From Actinomycetota bacterium (lineage in GTDB: Bacteria; Actinomycetota; Actinomycetes; Mycobacteriales; Mycobacteriaceae), in the NCBI GenBank assembly GCA_018268465.1, contig JAFDWN010000023.1, forward strand, positions 22,029 to 86,028: DNA of 64,000 nucleotides, in the 5' to 3' direction. Position 1 is the stretch's first letter, and each line of letters begins with the position of its first letter. The notes below the pieces were generated by a model that did not search any database, was not told the DNA's origin, and saw only the letters and a program-made list of their open reading frames with translations. This document shows positions 8,053 through 15,568 of the stretch, piece after piece. The position numbers and the translations under genes are program-made.

Positions 8053-9641
8053 CGGGCACCAGGGCGGGCATGTGGGGCACGTTGCCCGACGTTCTCGACC
8101 GCGCATGCGGCTATTACCCCGACAACACCGCAATTGTCGACGCCGATCGGTCGATCACTTACCGTGAGCTGCTCGCCTGGCGCAACCGAATCGCCCATGC
8201 GCTGCTGGAATCCGGCGTGCAACCTGGCGACAGGGTCGGGCTGCTGATGCCCAATTGCCTGGAGTTCATCCCGATTCAGCATGGAATCTGGGCTGCGGGG
8301 GCGGTGCTGGTGCAGATGCCGACCCGCGCCGGCGCGGCGGGCTTCCGGTCCAACCTCACCCAAAGCGACGCGACAACGCTGATCTACCACGCCCAGTTCG
8401 AATCTGCCGTCGCCGGGATCTGCGCGGACCTGCCGAAACTGCGCAACGTCATCCGTCTCGGATCCGTCGAGACGGCCGACGTGGACGCGCTGGACTTCGC
8501 CAAACTCGTCGACGGCCAGCCCGATACCCGCCCAGCTGTCACGATCGAAGAACACGACGAAGCCTACGTGCTGTTCACCTCCGGTAGCACCGGTGAGCCC
8601 AAGGGTGTGGTCAACTCCCACTTCACGTGGAGCTACTATTCGATCTCGGCGGGGCTGGAGATCGGGGACATCGGTTTCGGCGAGGTGTTCGCCCACGGGG
8701 CGCCGCTGACACATTTCACCCAGATATTCGTGATGCCGACGTTCGTCCGTGGCGGCACCAACGTGATGCTGCCCGGTCTGGACGTGTCGACGCTGCTGTC
8801 GAGCATCCAACGGCACCGGGTCACCGCAACCGCGGTCGTGCCGACCATCATCTACCTGCTACTCGACCACCCGCAACGCGACACCGCCGACCTGAGTTCG
8901 TTGCGGACGATGGTCTATGCCGGGGCGCCGATCACCCCTGAACGCCTCCGCCAGGCACTGGACGCGTTCGGCCCGATTTTCATCCAGACCTATGCGGGAA
9001 CCGAACCCGGCTACATCTCGTGTCTGCGCAAGAACGAGCATCGTGTCGACGCGGACGACTGGACCGCGCGGCTGGCGTCGGCGGGCCGGCCGATGTTCCA
9101 GGTCGATGTCTCGATCCAAGACGACGAGGACCGCGAGCTGCCGGTCGGCGAGATCGGTGAGATCTGTTCGCGACAGCTCGGTCAGATGCTCGGATATCTG
9201 GACCCGCAACGTAACTCCGAGACCCTGCGCGGGGGCTGGGTGCACACCGGTGATATCGGGCGCCTCGACGAGCACGGCTTCCTCTACATCGTCGACCGCA
9301 AGAAGGACATGGTGGTCACCGGCGGCTTCAACGTCTTCCCCCGCCAGGTCGAGGATGCACTGAGCACCCATGCGGCGGTCGCACGGTCGGCTGTCATCGG
9401 TGTCCCGCACGAGAAGTGGGGTGAGGCCGTGCTGGCGGTGGTAGTGGCTCGCGAGGGCGAAATCACGGGTCCGGCACTGGAAGCCGAGCTCATCGCGCAC
9501 GTCAAGGAAGCCATGGGCAGCGTGTGCGCGCCCAAGTCGGTGCTTTTCTCCGACGACCTCCCGCTCAATCCGGCCGGCAAGGTCGACAAGAAATCCATCC
9601 GGCAGCCGTATTGGCGGGGCCGTGCACGCCAGATCGGCTGA
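8049..9641 (+). CDS. AMP-dependent acyl-CoA synthetase / ligase
   Basis: This 530-aa adenylate-forming enzyme activates a carboxylic acid to its CoA thioester through an acyl-AMP. The core motifs are in order: the phosphate-binding loop LFTSGSTGEPKG (about residue 175), YAGTEPGY (A5 region), GWVHTGDIGRLDEHGFLYIVDRKKDM (A7-A8, with the hinge after it), GGFNVFPRQVE, and the C-terminal NPAGKVDKK bearing the catalytic lysine. The start overlaps the previous stop as ATGA. It would feed acids made by the neighbouring aldehyde dehydrogenase into the CoA-dependent steps of the island. Confidence 0.95.
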   Translation: MTGTRAGMWGTLPDVLDRACGYYPDNTAIVDADRSITYRELLAWRNRIAHALLESGVQPGDRVGLLMPNCLEFIPIQHGIWAAGAVLVQMPTRAGAAGFRSNLTQSDATTLIYHAQFESAVAGICADLPKLRNVIRLGSVETADVDALDFAKLVDGQPDTRPAVTIEEHDEAYVLFTSGSTGEPKGVVNSHFTWSYYSISAGLEIGDIGFGEVFAHGAPLTHFTQIFVMPTFVRGGTNVMLPGLDVSTLLSSIQRHRVTATAVVPTIIYLLLDHPQRDTADLSSLRTMVYAGAPITPERLRQALDAFGPIFIQTYAGTEPGYISCLRKNEHRVDADDWTARLASAGRPMFQVDVSIQDDEDRELPVGEIGEICSRQLGQMLGYLDPQRNSETLRGGWVHTGDIGRLDEHGFLYIVDRKKDMVVTGGFNVFPRQVEDALSTHAAVARSAVIGVPHEKWGEAVLAVVVAREGEITGPALEAELIAHVKEAMGSVCAPKSVLFSDDLPLNPAGKVDKKSIRQPYWRGRARQIG

Positions 9642-9656
9642 GGTGAGGAGACACCT

Positions 9657-11156
9657 GTGATCAACCACTACACCATGTACATCGACGGCAAGTGGATCGA
9701 CAGCGGCGACGCCTACGAAATACGCAGTCCGGCAGACGAAGAACTCGTCGCCACCGTCGCCAAAGGTACCGTGGAGCACGTCGATGCGGCCGTGAACGCG
9801 GCCAAGGACGCCTTCGCGGAGGGTAGTTGGCGACGAACTCCGCCCGCCGAACGAGCGGCGCTCATCGAAACCGTCGCCGCGCGGCTCGCCGCCCGCTCCG
9901 ACGAACTCGCTGCGCTGCAGGCGCGCGAGAACGGCGCGACGATTCGTATCACCGGGGCACTGCACGTCGGCTTGTCGGTCGCACAATTGCAGTACCTGGC
10001 GGCCGTCGCCCGCGAGTACGAGTGGGAAACCGCCGGACCCGCCATCGAGCCCGTGCCCGCCGACGGCCTGGTGGTGCGGGAGCCGATCGGCGTCGTCGCG
10101 GCGATCGTGCCGTGGAACATCCCACTGCTCACCACCGTGTGGAAGATCGGACCCGCGCTGGCGGCCGGCAATTCCGTGGTACTCAAACCCGACGAGCACG
10201 CTCCGCTGCTGCCACTGGAGCTGGTCCGCGAATTCGACGCGGCCGGGCTGCCGCCGGGTGTGCTCAACCTGGTCACCGGGGACGGCGAACCGGTCGGTGC
10301 GCACCTTTCCGGTCACCCGGAGGTACGCAAGGTCGCCTTCACCGGGTCAACGGCCGTCGGCAAGAGCATCCTGCGACAGTCGGCGGATGCGGTCAGACGG
10401 GTGACCCTGGAGTTGGGGGGTAAGGGAGCCAACATCATCCTGGACTCGGCCGACCTGGACATGGCCGTGGACGGCGCACTGTTCGCATGCATGGCCAACA
10501 ACGGCGAGGCCTGCGAGGCCGGAACGCGGCTGCTGGTGCCGGCGAACCGGCGTGACGAGATCGTCGAGAAGCTGGTGGCCCGGGCGTCGACGCTACGACT
10601 CGGCAATCCACTCGACCCGACAACCCATGTCGGACCGATCATTTCGGCCACTCAACGCGACCGCATCCTGAGCTACTTCGAGATCGCCGCCGCCGAGGGC
10701 GCCAGGGTCGCGACCGGCGGGCGGCGCCCGTCGGGACCCGGATTCGAGAAGGGTTTCTGGATCGAACCCACCATCTTCGTCGACGTCACCAGGGATATGC
10801 GGATCGCGCGTGAAGAGGTGTTTGGACCGGTCCTCGTGGTGCTGACCTACGACTCCATCGACGAGGCGGTCTCGATCGCCAATGACACCGACTATGGGCT
10901 GTCCGCCGGCGTGTGGGGCGACGACGCCCGGGCCATCGACGTCGCCCGCCGGCTGGACGCGGGAATGGTGTGGGTCAACAACTGGCACGTCATCCACCCC
11001 GCCTATCCGTTCGGCGGTTACAAGCAGAGCGGACTCGGCCGCGAGGGCGGTCCGCACGCCATCGACGAGTATGTCGAGGAGAAGTTCATCGCGGTGGATC
11101 GGTCCGGAGGTATCGAGAACAAGGCCTTCGCCATCGTGATCGACCCGGCGACATGA
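9657..11156 (+). CDS. NAD(P)-dependent aldehyde dehydrogenase
   Basis: This 499-aa classical ALDH has the coenzyme-binding PWNIPLLTTVWKIGPALAAG segment, the FTGSTAVGK Rossmann motif, the catalytic Glu in LELGGKGAN, the catalytic Cys in NNGEACEAGTR, and EEVFGPVL. The conserved asparagine of the PWN motif is present. The start is GTG at 9657 after GAGGAG. Its stop overlaps the next start (ATGA at 11153). It probably oxidises an aldehyde intermediate to the acid used by the neighbouring ligase. The family cannot be assigned to one substrate. Confidence 0.96.
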   Translation: MINHYTMYIDGKWIDSGDAYEIRSPADEELVATVAKGTVEHVDAAVNAAKDAFAEGSWRRTPPAERAALIETVAARLAARSDELAALQARENGATIRITGALHVGLSVAQLQYLAAVAREYEWETAGPAIEPVPADGLVVREPIGVVAAIVPWNIPLLTTVWKIGPALAAGNSVVLKPDEHAPLLPLELVREFDAAGLPPGVLNLVTGDGEPVGAHLSGHPEVRKVAFTGSTAVGKSILRQSADAVRRVTLELGGKGANIILDSADLDMAVDGALFACMANNGEACEAGTRLLVPANRRDEIVEKLVARASTLRLGNPLDPTTHVGPIISATQRDRILSYFEIAAAEGARVATGGRRPSGPGFEKGFWIEPTIFVDVTRDMRIAREEVFGPVLVVLTYDSIDEAVSIANDTDYGLSAGVWGDDARAIDVARRLDAGMVWVNNWHVIHPAYPFGGYKQSGLGREGGPHAIDEYVEEKFIAVDRSGGIENKAFAIVIDPAT

Positions 11157-11602
11157 GCGCCCTGCCCGACGTCGATATCGCGACCAACGGACCTGTTCGC
11201 GTAGGGATCACGGGCGAAGACGGCTGGTGGCCCCATCAGCCCCGCGACGTGGTGCGGGTCCAGGCCCCCGATCTGCGCCGCGTCGCCGCCGCGACCGCCG
11301 CGGTCCGCGAGGCACAGCCGCGCGTGTCGGTGCTCGTCGACATCTACGTCGCCATCGCCGGCGATGCGCACATCGCCCGGACGGTGCTGGCGGCGACGGG
11401 TGGTGCGGGCGCGGCGCAGAGTCTGCTCTACGTCGGCACCCCAACCGGCCTCGCCGGACTGATCACCGACATCCACGCGCTCGGCCTGGCCGACGGTGCG
11501 GTGCTGATCCCGCTGCTGCCCGGCGTCGGTGAGCTCATCGCCGGCGAGGTCATGCCGGCGTTGCGTTCGTTGGGCGCAGTCTGGGAGCGCAGGCCGGCAT
11601 GA
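11153..11602 (+). CDS. Stand-alone C-terminal part of a luciferase-like monooxygenase
   Basis: This 149-aa protein has no N-terminal half of the barrel but matches the end of FMN-type LLM monooxygenases: a segment like [20 protein letters not shown], then a [13 protein letters not shown] strand, [21 protein letters not shown], and [20 protein letters not shown], the usual LLM C-terminal signature. It is coupled by ATGA overlaps to the ALDH upstream and to a flavin reductase downstream, the classical partner of a two-component monooxygenase. It may be a degenerate subunit, a regulatory or FMN-handling protein, or the remnant of a deletion. The clean frame and coupling at both ends argue that it is expressed. 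Confidence 0.7.
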   Translation: MSALPDVDIATNGPVRVGITGEDGWWPHQPRDVVRVQAPDLRRVAAATAAVREAQPRVSVLVDIYVAIAGDAHIARTVLAATGGAGAAQSLLYVGTPTGLAGLITDIHALGLADGAVLIPLLPGVGELIAGEVMPALRSLGAVWERRPA

Positions 11603-12090
11603 CGATCACCAACGACGACTACCGCGCCGCCCTGCGGCGTCACCCCGCCGGAGTCACGATCATCACGCTCGCCTCACCCGCCGGACCGGTCGGGTTCACC
11701 GCGACGTCGCTGGCCTCGCTCTCGCTGAGTCCGCCACTGGTCTGCTTCAACATCACCCACACGTCCTCCAGCGTCGGCGCGCTCCGCCAAGCGAACTCGC
11801 TCGTCGTCCATCTGCTGGGAGAACACCAACTGGACCTGGCCCGCAGGTTCTCCCGTGACGCGTCGCAACGTTTCGCCGACCCGGCGTCGTGGTCGACGCT
11901 GGCCACCGGCGAGCCCGTACTGACCGGAACCCCGACGTGGTTGCGCGCCATCGATATCCAGTTGATCGAGGCCGGGGACTCCACCCTGGTGGTGGCCAGG
12001 GTCGCCGAGATCCACCGCAGTCCGGACAACCCGGCGCCGCTGCTCTACCACGACGGTCAGTTCACCGGCGCCAGTCGCCTCACCGGCTGA
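11599..12090 (+). CDS. Flavin reductase-like (FMN-binding) protein, two-component monooxygenase reductase
   Basis: This 163-aa protein has the flavin reductase-like split-barrel fold: [11 protein letters not shown] at the N-terminus, [21 protein letters not shown] (FMN contact region), and [17 protein letters not shown]. This group (HpaC/NtaB-like) supplies reduced FMN to a monooxygenase using NAD(P)H. It is the last gene of the operon and starts by ATGA overlap. Its natural partner should be a full LLM enzyme, yet directly upstream only half an LLM is present, so it may serve an LLM elsewhere, such as the product at 4606 (if FMN-dependent) or 40021. Confidence 0.9.
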   Translation: MTITNDDYRAALRRHPAGVTIITLASPAGPVGFTATSLASLSLSPPLVCFNITHTSSSVGALRQANSLVVHLLGEHQLDLARRFSRDASQRFADPASWSTLATGEPVLTGTPTWLRAIDIQLIEAGDSTLVVARVAEIHRSPDNPAPLLYHDGQFTGASRLTG

Positions 12091-12114
12091 CGGACGACGG
12101 CGCCCGCACGATGC

Positions 12115-13287
12115 TCAGCGATCGGTGAGCGCCCAGGCGATCGCCTGGGCGCGGTTGACGGCGCCGTACTTGCGCAGGATGTGTTTGACGTGCGACTTCA
12201 CCGTTCCCTCGGTGATCACGAGTCGGTCGGCGATCTCCTGATTGCTTGCCCCGGTCACCATGAGCGCGAAGACCTCTGCCTCGCGCTCGGTCAGGTCCAC
12301 CGCGCCGGGACCCGTACCGGTACCGCCGTCCCCGGTTTCGTCGAGGGATGCGGCCGGCCCGGCCGCTGATTCGCACAGGTCGTCGATGCGATCCACCGCC
12401 TCGAAGAACAGGTCACGCACGCTGTCACGCTGTTCGCGCAGGCGTTCCAGCAGCACCGTGCGTTCGTAGATGTGGCTGAACCCGTCGGCGAACGCCCAGA
12501 GCACATCGCGATCGGCGGTGTCGACACGCCGCGCCTCGGGATGGTGGTCGGTGTGCAGGAACCCGATCACCTCGTCACCGTGCACCAGCGGCGCGACCAC
12601 GTAGGAGCGCGACTGACCGGCCTGAACGATCAGCGGCCGATAGACCGGGGCGTTGGAGGTGTCCTGAATGAGCGACGGTCGTCGCCGGGACAGCGCCTCG
12701 GCTTCCGGCGTCACATCCACCAGCGGAACGACTCTGTTGAACCAGTCGCTGAACCACGATCGGGTCTCCGCGTCCGATCGATCGATCAGGACCAGCGGCT
12801 TCCATCCTCTCGACTCCACCTTGGAGAGCACCGCGCGATGAAACCCGCAGCGCGACACCAGCTCTTCGCACGCCGATTCGAGCAGCGCGGCCGACGTCGG
12901 CATGCCGCGCAGCCGGCTCAGCCCGGCCGCGCACCCGGCCAGCCGCTGGCCCCGCATCGCGGTCTCGTGTAGGTACCAGTCCATCGCCAGCTGCTGCAGG
13001 TTCAACGCCAGGTCGCACAACCGTTGCGCGCCGCGGACGTCACCGGACTGGATGGTGCGCAGCCGGTCGATACACGTGTGTGTCAACGCGGAGATCGCCT
13101 CGCCCGATTGCTGCGCGGAATCCCAGCCGATCTCGGGCAAGGCGGCCCCGCCGCCCATCACGGCTGCGGTCTGGGCGCGCAGCGCCCGCAGCCGCTCCAG
13201 CAGGTCGATCTCCCGAGTCCACCAATCGTCCCGGCACCGCGCGGCGGTCGTCGACCGGGACGCCTCACTGGCCATCGAGACACTCAT
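12115..13287 (-). CDS. GAF-domain LuxR-type transcriptional regulator (downstream of pair)
   Basis: This 390-aa protein has an N-terminal helical region, a GAF-like sensor domain (about 135-290, with SYVVAPLVHGDEVIGFLHTD) and a C-terminal LuxR HTH (LTEREAEVFALMVTGASNQEIAD near 325, then TEGTVKSHVKHILRKYGAVNR). The ATG at 13287 overlaps the stop of the upstream regulator as ATGA, which decides the start over a longer open frame. It has no receiver domain and so is probably ligand-sensing. It converges with the flavin reductase gene 25 bp away. It is a candidate reader of the CCCCT-N-AGGGG palindromes in the island. Confidence 0.92.
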   Translation of the reverse strand: MSVSMASEASRSTTAARCRDDWWTREIDLLERLRALRAQTAAVMGGGAALPEIGWDSAQQSGEAISALTHTCIDRLRTIQSGDVRGAQRLCDLALNLQQLAMDWYLHETAMRGQRLAGCAAGLSRLRGMPTSAALLESACEELVSRCGFHRAVLSKVESRGWKPLVLIDRSDAETRSWFSDWFNRVVPLVDVTPEAEALSRRRPSLIQDTSNAPVYRPLIVQAGQSRSYVVAPLVHGDEVIGFLHTDHHPEARRVDTADRDVLWAFADGFSHIYERTVLLERLREQRDSVRDLFFEAVDRIDDLCESAAGPAASLDETGDGGTGTGPGAVDLTEREAEVFALMVTGASNQEIADRLVITEGTVKSHVKHILRKYGAVNRAQAIAWALTDR

Positions 13288-14360
13288 CGCGACCGCCGAT
13301 TCTCCGCCTTGGACTCGCCGAGGTAACACGCGATGGCGGCGGCTCGATTGCCGGCGCCCAGCTTGTGCAGAATGTGCTTGACGTGTGATTTGACGGTGCT
13401 CTCGGCGACCGTCAACCGGTCGGCCAGCTGCGAATTAGTGGCGCCGCTTGCCAGCAACGCCAGCACTTCGCGTTCGCGGGACGTCAGGCGCGAGAGCCGG
13501 GAGTGTTCGCGCGGCGGTTCGGCGAGTTCGCGGGTGGCGGCCGGCACGGGCTGTACCGCCGTGGCTCCGAAGCGCAGCGCGGGGGTTGCCGGCACCGCAC
13601 CGAGCGACCGGACGGCGGCATCGCATGCTTGCGCGATCGTCTGCGCCTGCCGTGCCGCGCGTTCGGCGATGCCCGCCCGTTCGTAGATCAATCCGACGCC
13701 ATCGGCGAACATGCGCAACAGATCCCGGTCGATCGCGGATAGCGCCCGCCCGTCGGCGGGGCGGTCGGCGTGGATGAGGGCGATCACCGACGCGTCGGCC
13801 ACCACGGGAGCGACCACGTATTCCGTGGTTCCGGTGCGCTCCATCAATTGGCGGCACACCCGGCTTTCCCGACGCGCGTCGTGAACCAGAGCCGGCAGCC
13901 GCCGGCGCACCACCTCGGCCTCGACCAGTGGCGATACCAGCGCGATGTCGAGTTGCTCGACGAGGCCGTCGACGTGCAATGCGACCTGCCCGTCGGGCCT
14001 GGCGACATAGACGTCCGCGATGCGCCAGGCCGAACCGCGCACCCGCGAGAGGATCACCCGTTCGAAGAGCCCCGCCGCGCACAACTCCCGCGGGGCCAGA
14101 TCGATCACCTGATCGGGATCACCCGCCTGCCGGACCCGGCCCAGCGCATCAACCACGTCGTTGAGCGATCGCCCGAAGCAGTCGTTGAACCGCTGGGCGG
14201 ACGCGGACTGGGTGGTGACAGCAGCGGTGAGCGCGTCGGCCAGCTGAGCGGGGGTGAAGGTATCCGACGACAATGCGGTGCCGATGACCACTCCTCCGGG
14301 ACGCGAGAGCCGTGATGCGGATCCCGATTTACTAGATGTCACATCATCAGTGACGTGCAT
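13284..14360 (-). CDS. GAF-domain LuxR-type transcriptional regulator (upstream of pair)
   Basis: This 358-aa paralogue of the neighbouring regulator has a GAF-like middle region (TEYVVAPVVADASVIALIHAD near 190-210) and a C-terminal LuxR HTH (LTSREREVLALLASGATNSQLAD, then AESTVKSHVKHILHKLGAGNR). The ATG at 14360 was chosen. A TTG at 14372 would add four residues. Gene order and the ATGA junction at 13284-13287 show a two-regulator operon, suggesting heterodimerisation or paired sensing. It is divergent from the nitronate-monooxygenase-like gene, and the 22-bp TetR-type operator at 14447-14468 lies between them. Confidence 0.92.
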   Translation of the reverse strand: MHVTDDVTSSKSGSASRLSRPGGVVIGTALSSDTFTPAQLADALTAAVTTQSASAQRFNDCFGRSLNDVVDALGRVRQAGDPDQVIDLAPRELCAAGLFERVILSRVRGSAWRIADVYVARPDGQVALHVDGLVEQLDIALVSPLVEAEVVRRRLPALVHDARRESRVCRQLMERTGTTEYVVAPVVADASVIALIHADRPADGRALSAIDRDLLRMFADGVGLIYERAGIAERAARQAQTIAQACDAAVRSLGAVPATPALRFGATAVQPVPAATRELAEPPREHSRLSRLTSREREVLALLASGATNSQLADRLTVAESTVKSHVKHILHKLGAGNRAAAIACYLGESKAENRRSR

Positions 14361-14446
14361 CACCGCTGTCAACCCACACCCAGAGCAGAGACTGGCAAGT
14401 CAGAGACCGCTCCGCGGCATCGTCCGTTGACACCACAGTGAGGGAG

Positions 14447-14468
14447 TTAGTTATTCTTGATTCACTAA
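14447..14468. promoter_or_regulatory. 22-bp inverted repeat TTAGTT-N10-CACTAA (TetR-type operator)
   Basis: It is the second copy of the repeat found before the TetR gene (3094-3115), with one mismatch in the left arm (TTAGTT instead of TTAGTG). It ends 17 bp before the GTG start of the nitronate-monooxygenase-like gene and is upstream of the divergent LuxR pair, so it could control both. Confidence 0.62.
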
Positions 14469-14485
14469 TAGCCTCCGGAGGTCAC

Positions 14486-15409
14486 GTGTCCCGATCCGCT
14501 GTTTGGCCGCGTCGTCTGACGTTGCCCGCCATCGCCGCCCCGATGACCGCGGTGTCCGGTCCCGATCTGGTCATCGCGGCCTGCCGGCGCGGCCTGATCG
14601 GCGCCTTTCCCACCCACAACGCCGCCGATCCCGCCGAACTAGACCGGTGGCTGCGGCGGATGAGCAGCGAATCCACCCCCCAGAGCGCACCCCACGCCGC
14701 CAATCTGGTCGTCCATCGCAGCAACGCCCGGCTGTCCGCGGACCTGGAATGCGTGATCCGCGGCCGGGTCGAACTGGTGATCACCAGCGTCGGATCGCCC
14801 GCGCCGGTGGTCGATCCGCTCCACGATGCGGGCTGCCGGGTCTTTGCCGACGTGGCCAGCATCGCGCATGCCCGCCGCGCGCTGGAGGCCGGAGTGGACG
14901 GCCTGGTTCTGCTCACCGCGGGCGCCGGCGGCCAGACGGGGTGGGCCAATCCGTTCGCGTTCGTTCGGGCCGTGCGTCAGGAGTACGACGGTCCCGTGGT
15001 GTTGGCGGGCGGCATCACCGACGGACGCTCGATCGTCGCCGCCGAGGCGCTCGGCGCGGACCTGGTTTACCTCGGGACGCGCTTCATCGCCACCCGGGAG
15101 AGCCTGGCCACGCCTGCCTACCGGGCCGCGCTCGTGGCGTCGTCGCTCGATGACGTCCGGCTCTCCGACCGGGTCGGCGGCATCCCGGCCAGCTTGCTCG
15201 CCTGCTGGCTCGACGGCGACCACGGCACGCCAGAAACCGGCGGCGGCTTCGCGCAGGAGCGGCTGCTCGACAACCGCACCGCATGGAGCGCCGGCCACAG
15301 CGTCTCCGGGGTGACGACCGTGTCCTCGGTCGACGAACTGGTCGACGCCCTGCTCGACCAATACCGGCAGGCGCGCCGCGACATCTGCCAGCTAGTGAAC
15401 GTGGGATAG
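14486..15409 (+). CDS. Nitronate monooxygenase / 2-nitropropane dioxygenase-like FMN protein
   Basis: This 307-aa FMN-binding TIM-barrel protein has LPAIAAPMTAVSGPDLVIAAC at the N-terminus, VELVITSVGSPAP, the GLVLLTAGAGGQTG loop near 155-165, VVLAGGITDGRSIVAAEALGAD, and VYLGTRFIATRES. The mid-loop reads AGAGGQTG rather than the GxEAGGHxG of canonical nitronate monooxygenases, so the catalytic His is not present at that position and the true reaction may differ (for example an enoyl-reductase-like FMN enzyme). The start is GTG at 14486 with GGAGG 4 nt upstream. A 22-bp operator lies immediately upstream. Confidence 0.85.
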   Translation: MSRSAVWPRRLTLPAIAAPMTAVSGPDLVIAACRRGLIGAFPTHNAADPAELDRWLRRMSSESTPQSAPHAANLVVHRSNARLSADLECVIRGRVELVITSVGSPAPVVDPLHDAGCRVFADVASIAHARRALEAGVDGLVLLTAGAGGQTGWANPFAFVRAVRQEYDGPVVLAGGITDGRSIVAAEALGADLVYLGTRFIATRESLATPAYRAALVASSLDDVRLSDRVGGIPASLLACWLDGDHGTPETGGGFAQERLLDNRTAWSAGHSVSGVTTVSSVDELVDALLDQYRQARRDICQLVNVG

Positions 15410-15507
15410 CTGAGACGAGGATGGAATGCCCCTATCTCGTTCGGACAGTAGGCATCACCTCATGGAGGTGAATATCCGCGCATTCCGCCGGACGCCAAAA
15501 TTTCGCC

Positions 15508-15529
15508 TTAGTGTTGCATCGTTCACTAA
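15508..15529. promoter_or_regulatory. 22-bp inverted repeat TTAGTG-N10-CACTAA (TetR-type operator)
   Basis: It is a perfect six-base-arm repeat 39 bp upstream of the carboxylase operon start. It matches the sites at 3094 and 14447 in arm sequence, spacing (10 bp) and the TT before the right arm. Its place fits repression of the whole seven-gene operon. Confidence 0.68.
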
Positions 15530-15568
15530 TTTGCGGTCCCGCGAGGACCGCGAGTGCAGAGGATCCGC

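Noticed and set aside
14335-14345. GATGT-C-ACATC palindrome near the LuxR start
   Set aside because: It is a short single occurrence inside coding sequence and does not match the 22-bp operator.
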